NCBI GenBank assembly: GCA_016213785.1
Contig: JACQZQ010000058.1
Location: 1 to 64,000 of the forward strand
Source: Acidobacteriota bacterium
Lineage (GTDB): Bacteria; Acidobacteriota; Blastocatellia; Chloracidobacteriales; JADJPF01
Reading direction: 5' to 3'
DNA: 64,000 bases
Shown piece after piece: positions 35,059 through 43,725 of this stretch (positions are counted from its first letter, which is position 1; each line of letters starts with the position of its first letter). A program made the translations under genes and the position numbers. The notes below the pieces were generated by a model that saw only the letters and a list, made by a program, of their open reading frames with translations, ran no database searches and was not told where the DNA came from.

Positions 35059-36815
35059 AAAAAATAACAGATTTTATTTCTTACCTAATTTATAAAAGAG
35101 AAATAGCCGTTTCTTTACTTATTATTATATTAGTATTTTCTATTTATTGGTCAGTCTTAGGCTATCCTTTTATTGATTATGATGACCCTGAATATATTTT
35201 AGATAATCTATATATCCAACAAGGGATTAATTTTGAAAGTCTTAAATGGGCTTTTACTGCTTATTATGCAAGTAACTGGCATCCTATAACATGGCTTTCT
35301 CATATGATTGACTACAAATTATATGGGTTAAATGCTTCAGGCCATCATTTAACAAATGTTTTATTTCACACAGTAAATAGCGTTTTATTTTTTCTTGCAT
35401 TCTATTTTTTAACTAAATCTAATGAAGATGATTTTGATGAAGAATCAAGAATTTTTTTTAGTGCTTTAGTTGCTATTATTTTTGCTATTCATCCTTTAAG
35501 GGTTGAATCAGTTGCTTGGGTTTCAGAGCGTAAAGATGTATTAAGTGGTTTTTTTGCAGCATGTTTATTAGTTATTTATAGTTTTTATATTAGAAATTCT
35601 AATTTGAAATTATATCTAGTTTTAATGATTATATTTTCACTTGGGCTAATGGCTAAGCCTATGCTAGTTACCCTTCCATTTGTTCTACTTTTAATGGATT
35701 TTTGGCCCTTAAAAAGGTTTTATAACTTTAAGACAAATAGCTTTGTTAATATAAAAATAGCTATTAAATTAATACTAGAAAAAGTCCCTTTATTAATTCT
35801 TTCTTTAACTTCTAGCCTTATCACTTTATCTGCTCAAAAAGCAGGATATTCGGTTATTTCTTTAGAATCATTACCATTAAAAACACGTCTGTTTAATTCA
35901 ATAATTTCTTACATAGGATATCTAGAAAAGTTTTTTTTTCCAATAAATTTATCAGTTTTATACCCTTATACAGGCGATAAAATTGCTTTATGGAAAGTTT
36001 TAATAGCATTTATTTTTCTAGCAATGGTTTCTTTATTAGCCATAAAATTTGCTGCTAAATACCCATCCTTTATTGTTGGTTGGTTATGGTATTTAGGTAC
36101 ATTAGTTCCTGTTATTGGACTAGTCCAAGTTGGTAGTCAGTCTATGGCTGATAGATATTCTTATATACCGCTTATAGGGATAAATATCATAGTGTGCTAT
36201 TTGTTAGCGGATTTAATGAGAACATATTTGGCAAGAAAACAGTTAATCATTTTAAGCACAACCATTTTAAGTTTAATTTTAATGATTCTTTCAATCATTC
36301 AGTTAGATAATTGGCGAGATAGTGAAACACTTTGTTATCAAGCACTTAAAGTTGATTCTAATAATTCAACTATGCATTTTATGTTGGCAAATCAATTGAT
36401 TAAAAAAAATGATCTATTTCAAGCAAAAAAACATTTAGAAAAAAGTATTGAAATTTCTCCTACTTTTGCTAGGGCTTATAATAGTCTTGGAGTTGTTTTT
36501 GGTAAAGAAAAAGATTTTTCCCAAGCTATTAACTACTATAAAAAAGCCTTAGAATATGATCCTAGTCTTTCAGAAACGTATTGTAATTTAGGTATACTTT
36601 ATAGCAGGTTAGGTGATTATCCTAAAGCAATAGAATCATTAAAAAATGCTATTAGTTTTAATCCTAATTTAACTAAAGCTTATTTTTATTTGTCTATATC
36701 TTACTTAAATATTAAGGATAGGGATTCTGCTTTAGAACAATATAAAATCCTACAAACTATAGCCCCAACAGAAGCAGCTAAATTATTACCTATTTTAATG
36801 CCTAATAAAAATTAA
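35055..36815 (+). CDS. TMTC-like integral membrane protein with TPR tail
   Basis: 586 residues. Ten or so membrane segments with the conserved FIDYDDPEYI, NWHPITWLSHMIDY and HHLTNVLFHTVNS stretches resemble bacterial homologues of TMTC/GT-C-fold O-mannosyltransferases. From about residue 435 there are three to four TPR repeats (ARAYNSLGVVFGKEKDFSQA, SETYCNLGILYSRLGDYPKA). The donor and acceptor are unknown. The tiny upstream ORF overlaps its start by four bases. The first Asp pair (YDDP) fits the GT-C metal-binding position. Confidence 0.82.
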   Translation: MKKITDFISYLIYKREIAVSLLIIILVFSIYWSVLGYPFIDYDDPEYILDNLYIQQGINFESLKWAFTAYYASNWHPITWLSHMIDYKLYGLNASGHHLTNVLFHTVNSVLFFLAFYFLTKSNEDDFDEESRIFFSALVAIIFAIHPLRVESVAWVSERKDVLSGFFAACLLVIYSFYIRNSNLKLYLVLMIIFSLGLMAKPMLVTLPFVLLLMDFWPLKRFYNFKTNSFVNIKIAIKLILEKVPLLILSLTSSLITLSAQKAGYSVISLESLPLKTRLFNSIISYIGYLEKFFFPINLSVLYPYTGDKIALWKVLIAFIFLAMVSLLAIKFAAKYPSFIVGWLWYLGTLVPVIGLVQVGSQSMADRYSYIPLIGINIIVCYLLADLMRTYLARKQLIILSTTILSLILMILSIIQLDNWRDSETLCYQALKVDSNNSTMHFMLANQLIKKNDLFQAKKHLEKSIEISPTFARAYNSLGVVFGKEKDFSQAINYYKKALEYDPSLSETYCNLGILYSRLGDYPKAIESLKNAISFNPNLTKAYFYLSISYLNIKDRDSALEQYKILQTIAPTEAAKLLPILMPNKN

Positions 36816-36947
36816 TTAGGATGTAACTAGTATTTATGGAAGTAACTATTGATCTAGAGAATCTTAAAATTTTACAATCTTAAAATTTGCTTTAATTTTG
36901 ATTGTCATTTAATTTTGTTTCTTAATTTTAATGGAAAGGGATAAATT

Positions 36948-37412
36948 ATGTTTTTAGATGTAATAAAATTTGTGCGAATGCCTATGGTGTTAATCCTTAT
37001 TGTTGCAATTATTAGGCTTAGTTTAGGCCCAATGGGGGTTGAATATACTGCTCGTAGTAATGCTTCTTTTTCAGTACTAATGCTAAATATTATTAGCTGT
37101 ATTTATTTTGGTGCTTTATCTAAAAAAGTAGGAAATTTTAGTTGGCCTAAAACCCTTCTTATGGGGCTTACACTAGGCTTATTTACTCAAGTTTTAATAT
37201 TTTCAGCTACAGCAATTAGTTATTTAGCCGATATTAAAAATTCCTATTTTACTAATTGGGATGCTCTAAATGTTGCTCCTGGGACAGTTGTTCCAATGGC
37301 AGCGGCCTTAAAAGCTAGAGTTGGTGGTTTAATTATAGGGCCAATTTTTAGCACAATACTTGTTTCAATTGGTCGTGTCTTAGGCTTTTTAGCTCCTGAA
37401 CCAAAGAATTAA
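36948..37412 (+). CDS. Small multi-pass membrane protein of unknown function
   Basis: 154 residues with about four hydrophobic segments, the first at residues ~10-28. It has Pro/Gly-rich loops (LGPMGVEYTARSN, APGTVVPMAAALKARVGG) and no recognised motif. An AAAGGG precedes the ATG. It stands between the TMTC-like gene and a very strong hairpin, and may be transcribed alone or with the former. No function can be proposed. Confidence 0.68.
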   Translation: MFLDVIKFVRMPMVLILIVAIIRLSLGPMGVEYTARSNASFSVLMLNIISCIYFGALSKKVGNFSWPKTLLMGLTLGLFTQVLIFSATAISYLADIKNSYFTNWDALNVAPGTVVPMAAALKARVGGLIIGPIFSTILVSIGRVLGFLAPEPKN

Positions 37413-37470
37413 TTTATTAAGTTTATTGAGCTTACGTGTTTTCGCTTACTCTATTTACTAGATTTTTAAT

Positions 37471-37519
37471 AATGTCAAGTTTAATTTTTTATAAACATTA
37501 AAAAATTAAACTTGACATT
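37471..37519. terminator. Perfect 21-bp hairpin
   Basis: AATGTCAAGTTTAATTTTTTA at 37471-37491 pairs without mismatch with 37499-37519, leaving a 7-base loop. Most likely a strong terminator between two same-strand genes; the length is unusual. Confidence 0.7.
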
Positions 37520-37665
37520 TCGCTTTTGTTTCGATACTCTCGCCTAATAATATTTTTATAATAGCTATTATTTTTCAACTACTTATAATCTTAAATGATT
37601 TATAATAGCCCAGCATTTCTAAACTAAATTCTAGAAGTCTTATAAGTTTTTATTGGGAGGATTTG

Positions 37666-39855
37666 ATGAGATATCTAAAAATAAAAGACAATCTTTATTT
37701 GTTTGAACAAACAATAGAGCAAAAAGAAAAAAGTGCTAAGAAAGATACTCTAAACCATATTTGGATTTATGATAGAAGTGGCTCTATGTACAATCTAATC
37801 TCTGACTTAGCAGATGATTTAATTGCTCGCTCAAAAACCATTCCACCAGGAGATACCATTACATTGGGTTGGTTTAGTAGCGATGGGGGCCAATTTAAGT
37901 TTGTTCTTAAAGGCTTTAAGGTAACAGAAGAACGAGACTATAAAGCGGTTGAAGATGCAATTAATAGCAACAAAACTACTCTTGGCTGGACTTGTTTTTC
38001 TGAGATTTTACTAGATACAGAAAATTTAATTAATGATTTAGCTGTTATTAGCCCAAATTTTGCTTTATGTTTCTTTACTGATGGATATCCTTGTGTTAGC
38101 AACTATAAAAAAGAACTAGATAATATTCATAAAGCAATAACAAATATTGAAGCCTCCCTATCTTCTGTCTTATTAGTTGGTTATGGTGATTATTATAACA
38201 AAGAACTAATGAGTGATATGGCTGAACGCTTTGGAGGTATGTTAATTCACTCAGCAGACTTAAGGGCTTTTAGTCTTTCAATGGATAGCTTTTTAATTGA
38301 CGCTAGAGAAAAAGACTTAAAACAAATGGTAGAGCTAGCTTGTCCCTCATCCTTAGGGCTAGTATTTAGTGTAAATGGTAATTCTATCAATATCTATCAA
38401 CCAAACGTAGCACAACAAATCCGTTATTCTCCTACAAAAACTTCAGATAATCGAGTTTATATCTTAACCGATACTTACTTAAAAGGTGCTACAGAAGTAG
38501 TTTTTAATGATGAAAATGTTAGAGGTAATGATGAAAATGTTGAGCCTTTTGTAAAAGCTGCTTATGCACTTTCAATGATTCTTACCCAACGAACTAAAAC
38601 AGGTGTTGCTCTAGAAACCCTACTATGTCTTGGAGATAAAGCACTTATTAATGATGTAAGTAATGCTTTTACTAATGCTGAGTATGGTAAAGCAGAAGCT
38701 AATATCCAAGCAGCTACTCTTAATAACTCAGAAAGATTTAAGGCTGGACGTGATACTAAATATTTACCTGCTGCTGATGCTTTTTGTTTACTAGATATGT
38801 TAGAACTACTAATGCAAGATGAAAATGCATATTTTTATCCTTACCATCAAGATTTTAACTATAAACGCATTGGTATCCCAACAAAAACCAAAGAGGGTTA
38901 TCCTAAGTTTGTAGCAATCTCAGAAGTGAAATGTCCTTTAGAAGGATTAACTTGGAATAGCACAAAACTAAATTTATCTTTAAGAGCCAAAATAAATGGA
39001 ACAGTTGAACTAACCGAAGGCTACAAAGAACACGGCTTTGAGCCTATTTTTAATACTTGGATTTACCGTAACTATTCACTTGTTCGAGATGGGTTCTTAA
39101 ATGTTTTAGTCTTACCTGTTTCTATTTCTGAATCCTCTTTTAAGAAATTCCAAGCAGAAGGAGTTATTGATTCAACAGAAAAATGGTCTGCTGAGGAGCA
39201 AAATAAAATTTTCTTGCTAAAATTAGACTCTATTCCAGTAATGAATAGGGCTATTTCTGAGGGAAAAACATCTGCTACCGAGTTATGCCGTAAAGCTTAT
39301 CAAGAGCTTGAGTTAGAAGCTAAAATAAAAGTATTTAATTTCTTAAAAAATGAATTAGACCCTGAAGGAACAAAACTACAGAAAACCTCTTTTACCCCAG
39401 AACAAGAGGCTTTTCTAGAAACAAATGGTATTGGACGCAATGGTTATGCTCCACCAACAGAAAAACAAGAAGCTACAGATAAATACTATGCTAAAGAATT
39501 TGAAATTAAGATTGCTAAACATTCTTCTTTACCTAAAGTAGATGAAATTCGCAGCAAAATGAAAGATGCTAAAGCAATTAATCCTCCTGGAATGCTTATA
39601 AAAAAAGGACTTGAGCAATATCAAAGCGAGGCAGCAAGTCTTGATGAGCAAGAACAACTAAAATGGCTTGACCAAAATGTTATTAAGCTAAAATCAGAGC
39701 TTGTAAAAATTAGAAATGATATGCAAAAAACAAAATTTGCTATTATTTTGGGCAAAAAATGGTTTGATGAGTTCTCTTCAAGAGAAAATAATACTCTAAG
39801 TCTTGATGGTGTTGAGTACACCATTGCAGTACGTGAAGTAGAAGTAGCTTTTTAG
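37666..39855 (+). CDS. Large von Willebrand factor A-domain protein
   Basis: 729 residues from ATG 37666 behind GGGAGG. Residues ~30-220 form a vWA domain with a complete MIDAS: DRSGSM (~res. 36), the Thr in GWTCFSE, and the Asp in FFTDGYP. The remaining ~500 residues are unfamiliar, with a beta-rich middle and a highly charged, helical C-terminus (~res. 560-700). No signal peptide or membrane segment, so cytoplasmic. vWA proteins bind partners through metal, often with AAA+ chaperones, but none is adjacent. A strong terminator follows. Confidence 0.82.
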   Translation: MRYLKIKDNLYLFEQTIEQKEKSAKKDTLNHIWIYDRSGSMYNLISDLADDLIARSKTIPPGDTITLGWFSSDGGQFKFVLKGFKVTEERDYKAVEDAINSNKTTLGWTCFSEILLDTENLINDLAVISPNFALCFFTDGYPCVSNYKKELDNIHKAITNIEASLSSVLLVGYGDYYNKELMSDMAERFGGMLIHSADLRAFSLSMDSFLIDAREKDLKQMVELACPSSLGLVFSVNGNSINIYQPNVAQQIRYSPTKTSDNRVYILTDTYLKGATEVVFNDENVRGNDENVEPFVKAAYALSMILTQRTKTGVALETLLCLGDKALINDVSNAFTNAEYGKAEANIQAATLNNSERFKAGRDTKYLPAADAFCLLDMLELLMQDENAYFYPYHQDFNYKRIGIPTKTKEGYPKFVAISEVKCPLEGLTWNSTKLNLSLRAKINGTVELTEGYKEHGFEPIFNTWIYRNYSLVRDGFLNVLVLPVSISESSFKKFQAEGVIDSTEKWSAEEQNKIFLLKLDSIPVMNRAISEGKTSATELCRKAYQELELEAKIKVFNFLKNELDPEGTKLQKTSFTPEQEAFLETNGIGRNGYAPPTEKQEATDKYYAKEFEIKIAKHSSLPKVDEIRSKMKDAKAINPPGMLIKKGLEQYQSEAASLDEQEQLKWLDQNVIKLKSELVKIRNDMQKTKFAIILGKKWFDEFSSRENNTLSLDGVEYTIAVREVEVAF

Positions 39856-39876
39856 CAGTTTATTTGTTATAAAATT

Positions 39877-39902
39877 TAGCCCAGACATAATTGTCTGGGC
39901 TA
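39877..39902 (+). terminator. Terminator after vWA gene
   Basis: Perfect 11-bp stem TAGCCCAGACA/TGTCTGGGCTA with a TAAT loop. GC-rich for this genome; no T-run follows. Confidence 0.75.
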
Positions 39903-39956
39903 GCCCCAATGTTTATAAATAATTACCTACATATTTGCTACATTTATTTGTTATTG

Positions 39957-39976
39957 AATGTTCGTTTGCGAACATT
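39957..39976. promoter_or_regulatory. Palindrome resembling an operator
   Basis: AATGTTCGTTTGCGAACATT: two perfect 8-base arms around TTTG, 184 bases before the chemoreceptor start. In a 304-base gene-free region (39856-40159) it is the only strong dyad apart from the preceding terminator. It could be a repressor site or a small hairpin. GTTC/GAAC half-sites recall LexA-like boxes, but the arm order and spacing do not match a known one. Confidence 0.4.
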
Positions 39977-40159
39977 ACTGTTCATATTAGGACGCTTGAT
40001 CTTATGTTTAATAAAATTTTGTTTTACCAAATCAAATCCTTACAACATTAAAGTTTAATAAATAATTGGCATATTAATTCCTTAACTAAATATAATAAAA
40101 TCTTCTGTATTTGTTTCTGAGATAACAAAATTTAATATGCCCCTAGATTAGGTAACATT

Positions 40160-42070
40160 ATGAAACTAGATATTAGGTTAAAATTATTTGGTGCCTTTAT
40201 GGTAGTTCTAAGTTTTGGAGTGATTGCAGTTTTAGTTCTCTTAAATTTTCTTTTTGGAATTAGTCAAAACTTAGAAAAAATTATCGCTGTAAATGTTAGC
40301 ATTGAACAAAAAGCAATTGATATTAAGTATCAAAGCCTTAGTATTAGTGATACGATTTATGAATACATGCTTGCTTCAAAGGAAAAAAATATCTTAGAAA
40401 GAAAAAATTTAGCAACACAAAAATTTTTTACTGATGTTGCAGAAATGAAGCGCTTAAACCTAACACAAGAAATATTGGGCTTTGTTGAGGAAATAGAAAA
40501 TTTAGAAAAAAATTCTCTTGGCCCAACTAAGAAGCAAATTATTGAAGCAATAGAAAATTCTGATGTTGAGAGAGCAAAACAAATCTATCAACAACAATAC
40601 TTATTAGCCTATAAGCAACAAGAGGTTTTAATTGAAAGTATTATTTCTAGTTCTAATGCTCAAAGAACTGAGCTTTTTCAACAAGTTATTGAGCGGAGAG
40701 ATTTAAGTAAGGCAGTAGCAATATTAAGCTTAGTTATTTTTATACTAGTTTCTTTATTAATGTCAGTCTTTCTTAATCGTACTATTACTATTCCAATTGT
40801 CCAACTTGCATCGCTCTTAAATCGTGCTGCTAAAGGCGATTTAGTTGATAATTACCGTTATAATGAAAGAACAGATGAAATTGGAGAGTTAAGCAGATCA
40901 TTAAATAGTTTTTATGAATATATTAGGGAAATGGGAGTTACTGCTAGTAAAATTGCTGGGGGAAACTTAACTGTTCAAGTAAAACCACGCTCTACTGTTG
41001 ATAGTTTTGGAACAGCTTTTAACACAATGATTGAGACTCTACAAATATCTATTGTTGATCTGCGTAAAACTTCAGAACAGTTAGCTCAAGCTAGTAGTCA
41101 AATGGCAATGTCATCAGAACAAACTTCTAAGATGAATGATGTAGCCTCAACTTCAATTGAAGAAACTTCAGCCGCAATGCATGAAATGAGTGTTAATATA
41201 CAAAACGTAGTTAATAGTACACAAACTCAATTAGAATTTGTAACATCTACAAGTCATAGAATTGAGCAAATGATTAATTCCATTGAAGAAGTAGCTGTTA
41301 TGGCTAAGAAAATGTTTGCAATTACAGAAAAATCTAGCGAAGAGGTTTCTCAAGGTGTTAAAGCAATGGCTAGTAGTAGCGATGGAATCTCTAAAATTAA
41401 TGATAGTATAAACCGTATGGCAGAAACCATTAAGGCTTTAGAGAGGCGGACTGAAGATATTGGAAAAATTGCAGATTTAATTGCTTATCTTGCAGATCAA
41501 ACAAATTTACTTTCTCTTAACGCTGCTATAGAGGCAGCACGTGCAGGTGAGCATGGTTTAGGCTTTGCTGTTGTAGCGGATGAAGTACGCAAACTAGCAG
41601 AACGTAGTGCAAAAAGTACTAAAGAAATAGAAGAAATTATTAAAGGTATTCAAGGCGAAGCAGCACAGGCTGCTGAGGATATGGATAAAAGTACTAAAGT
41701 TGCTGCACATCTACTTGTTCAAGGTAAAGAAGTAACATCTGCACTAAAGAAAATTCAATATTCTGTTATGGAAGTTTGTCAATATTCTCAAAATATTGTT
41801 AATGCAACAGAACAGCAAAATACTGCTTCTGAACAAATGGCTCAAGCTACAGTAAAATTACGTGAGCTTATGCAAGAAATTAATGCTGCTGGTCAAGAAC
41901 AAGCCGTAGGTGCAAAACAAGTAGCTAAAGCCGTAGAAATGTTGCGAGAATTAATCATTGAAAACGCTACTAATTCCCAAGACTTAGCTCTTAGCGGACA
42001 ACAATTATCTAAACAAAGCGAGCTTTTACGTAGTGTAATAGGACGTTTTAGCCTTGGTATAAATAATTAG
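40160..42070 (+). CDS. Methyl-accepting chemotaxis protein
   Basis: 636 residues: an N-terminal membrane helix, a four-helix sensor region (~30-180), a second membrane helix (~185-205), a HAMP domain ([19 protein letters not shown]...[10 protein letters not shown]), and a long helical signalling domain. The signalling tip is intact ([39 protein letters not shown]). It couples a periplasmic signal to CheA/CheW in the cytoplasm. No C-terminal CheR-binding pentapeptide. No other che gene is in view, so it is an orphan locus. Ligand unknown. Confidence 0.93.
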   Translation: MKLDIRLKLFGAFMVVLSFGVIAVLVLLNFLFGISQNLEKIIAVNVSIEQKAIDIKYQSLSISDTIYEYMLASKEKNILERKNLATQKFFTDVAEMKRLNLTQEILGFVEEIENLEKNSLGPTKKQIIEAIENSDVERAKQIYQQQYLLAYKQQEVLIESIISSSNAQRTELFQQVIERRDLSKAVAILSLVIFILVSLLMSVFLNRTITIPIVQLASLLNRAAKGDLVDNYRYNERTDEIGELSRSLNSFYEYIREMGVTASKIAGGNLTVQVKPRSTVDSFGTAFNTMIETLQISIVDLRKTSEQLAQASSQMAMSSEQTSKMNDVASTSIEETSAAMHEMSVNIQNVVNSTQTQLEFVTSTSHRIEQMINSIEEVAVMAKKMFAITEKSSEEVSQGVKAMASSSDGISKINDSINRMAETIKALERRTEDIGKIADLIAYLADQTNLLSLNAAIEAARAGEHGLGFAVVADEVRKLAERSAKSTKEIEEIIKGIQGEAAQAAEDMDKSTKVAAHLLVQGKEVTSALKKIQYSVMEVCQYSQNIVNATEQQNTASEQMAQATVKLRELMQEINAAGQEQAVGAKQVAKAVEMLRELIIENATNSQDLALSGQQLSKQSELLRSVIGRFSLGINN

Positions 42071-42144
42071 TAATGTTGAGAAGCCAAAAGCCCAAAACAC
42101 TTAGTTTTAAGTTTTATTTAAAACAGTTCTTTTTAGAAAATTAT

Positions 42145-43020
42145 TTATTTAGCTAGGTGGACTATTAAAACAGGGCAACTTGCTTGTCTTAAAACCCTAT
42201 CAGCATTTGAGCCAAATAATGCCCAAGTATCGTTTTCTTTTCCATGTGCGCCTATACATATTAAATCAATATTATTTTCTTGAGCATAGCTAAGTATTTG
42301 ATTGTAAGGCTTACCTGTGGCAACTATGGGTATTATTTTAGCCCATAAATGAACTTCATTAGGTATTTGTTTTTGTAAATGCTCTAAAGCTTTATTTCTA
42401 TCAAAACTATCTTTAGAATCTTCAGCTAAAGAGTTTGGAGAAACATTCATTAAATGCAGTTCTGTTTGAAATTCTTGGGCTAAGGAAAGACCATAGTTTA
42501 GAGCTAGATCAGAATATTCTGAAAAATCATAGGCAACTAAAACTTTATTGAGCTTTATCTCTCCTTCTAAATCTACCCACTCTTTTTCTTTTCGATGAGT
42601 AACTAAAACAGGACATTTTGCTGTATGACAAACAGCTTCAGCCGTAGAACCAAGTAGCATAGCAGCATAAGGACGGCGGCGTGAACGCATTATAATTAAA
42701 TCTGCTGCTATTTCCCTAGCTACTTGCGGTATAACCTCAGATGCTTCACCACTAGAAACCATACCTTCCCAATTAATTTCTGGGCGCTCTTGCATATTGA
42801 TGTAAGGAGCAATGGATTCAACAAAAACTTGTTGGACTTGCTCAGGTGTCAACTTTTGTTCTTCTTCTGAAACATAACAAAGATAAAGTTTTGCGTTATA
42901 GGCGCGAGCTAGTGCCACACCATAGCGTAAAGCCTCATCAGAGCTAGGGTTAAGGTTTGTTGGACAAAGAATTTTGTTAATAAATTTTCGTGTAATTTGT
43001 TCTTGAGATTTTTCTGACAT
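42145..43020 (-). CDS. Universal stress protein with two tandem USP domains
   Basis: 291 residues in two UspA-like halves. The first starts KILCPTNLNPSSDEALRYG; the second starts LNKVLVAYDFSEYSDLALNYG and ends IDLICIGAHGKENDTWALFG...CPVLIV. The second half keeps the ATP-binding G-2x-G-9x-GS signature; the first has a shifted Arg/Ser-rich version (IMRSRRRPYAAMLLGS). Cytoplasmic, ATP-binding stress protein. It is upstream of the ScdA_N-like gene on the opposite side, both on the minus strand, with an ~80-base gap. Confidence 0.9.
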   Translation of the reverse strand: MSEKSQEQITRKFINKILCPTNLNPSSDEALRYGVALARAYNAKLYLCYVSEEEQKLTPEQVQQVFVESIAPYINMQERPEINWEGMVSSGEASEVIPQVAREIAADLIIMRSRRRPYAAMLLGSTAEAVCHTAKCPVLVTHRKEKEWVDLEGEIKLNKVLVAYDFSEYSDLALNYGLSLAQEFQTELHLMNVSPNSLAEDSKDSFDRNKALEHLQKQIPNEVHLWAKIIPIVATGKPYNQILSYAQENNIDLICIGAHGKENDTWALFGSNADRVLRQASCPVLIVHLAK

Positions 43021-43101
43021 ATTTTCTTTTACAGCTTTTATTTAATATAACTTACTTGCAGATTATATTCTCAAAAACCTTCTTTTCGCAACTTAGTTAG
43101 T

Positions 43102-43320
43102 TTAATGATTAACTGAGTTTTTATGCTCACGCTTAATTTCCTCGGCTTTTTTAAGCTGTTCTACTGCACGAGAAATAGAAATTCCTGAGTGTGTGCAAGC
43201 ATCCCAAAGCGATTTATTGTTGTTTCGAGCAGCATCTATCCCTAAATCGTTTAATATCCGCGCAGCACTAGGGAATTCGTTTACTAGATCACCAATCTTT
43301 TTTCTTGCATCTATCTTCAT
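43102..43320 (-). CDS. Stand-alone ScdA_N/DUF542-like domain protein, Cys pair lost
   Basis: 72 residues from ATG 43320, placed by GGAGG five bases upstream. The pattern IGDLVNEFPSAARILNDLGI followed by SLWDACTHSGIS matches the N-terminal ScdA/RIC domain found in iron-sulfur repair proteins. There the loop after GID is normally YCCGG; here it reads AARNN, so the conserved Cys pair is missing. It lacks the hemerythrin-like second half. The product is probably not redox-active through Cys; function unknown. Confidence 0.65.
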   Translation of the reverse strand: MKIDARKKIGDLVNEFPSAARILNDLGIDAARNNNKSLWDACTHSGISISRAVEQLKKAEEIKREHKNSVNH

Positions 43321-43725
43321 AACCACCTCCATGAAAATAATAGATACTTTAGATTTATAGCAAATGTTGTACCTAAAGTAAACTCTTGATATTTAAGCTG
43401 GTTAACTAGCTTTTGTGGCTTTTTTCTCATAATTTCTATGAAATATTTACCATTTATTTTTGGATTGCGTAAAATTACTGATAATGTTATAAAAAAGAAA
43501 ACTATAAGTAAAATAATTAGCCTGCTTTAACACAACTAATCTAGTTTTAATAAGGATTTGACATATTGCTTAGAGTAAGGAAAAAACATTAAACTAGTCA
43601 AAGCCCAACAGCACCTAAAAAAACAGGCTGTGTAAATAATAATTAAAATTAGTCAAAAGCCTAGCTTATAGGGCTACCATATAGCATCTTAGTACTAAAT
43701 CAATATCTTTTGGGGTTAGTAAGTC
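43321..43725. other. Divergent intergenic region
   Basis: 405 bases with no gene, between the ScdA_N-like (minus) and thioredoxin-NHL (plus) genes. Toward the plus gene there are two small stem-loops: CAG..CCT/AGG..CTG (43609-43631) and AGCC..TA/TA.GGGCT (43658-43675). Promoters for both directions should be here but none is unambiguous. Confidence 0.45.

Noticed and set aside
39957-39976. Canonical LexA/SOS box
   Set aside because: The half-site order and spacing do not match known LexA consensus sequences, so it is kept only as an unassigned palindrome.
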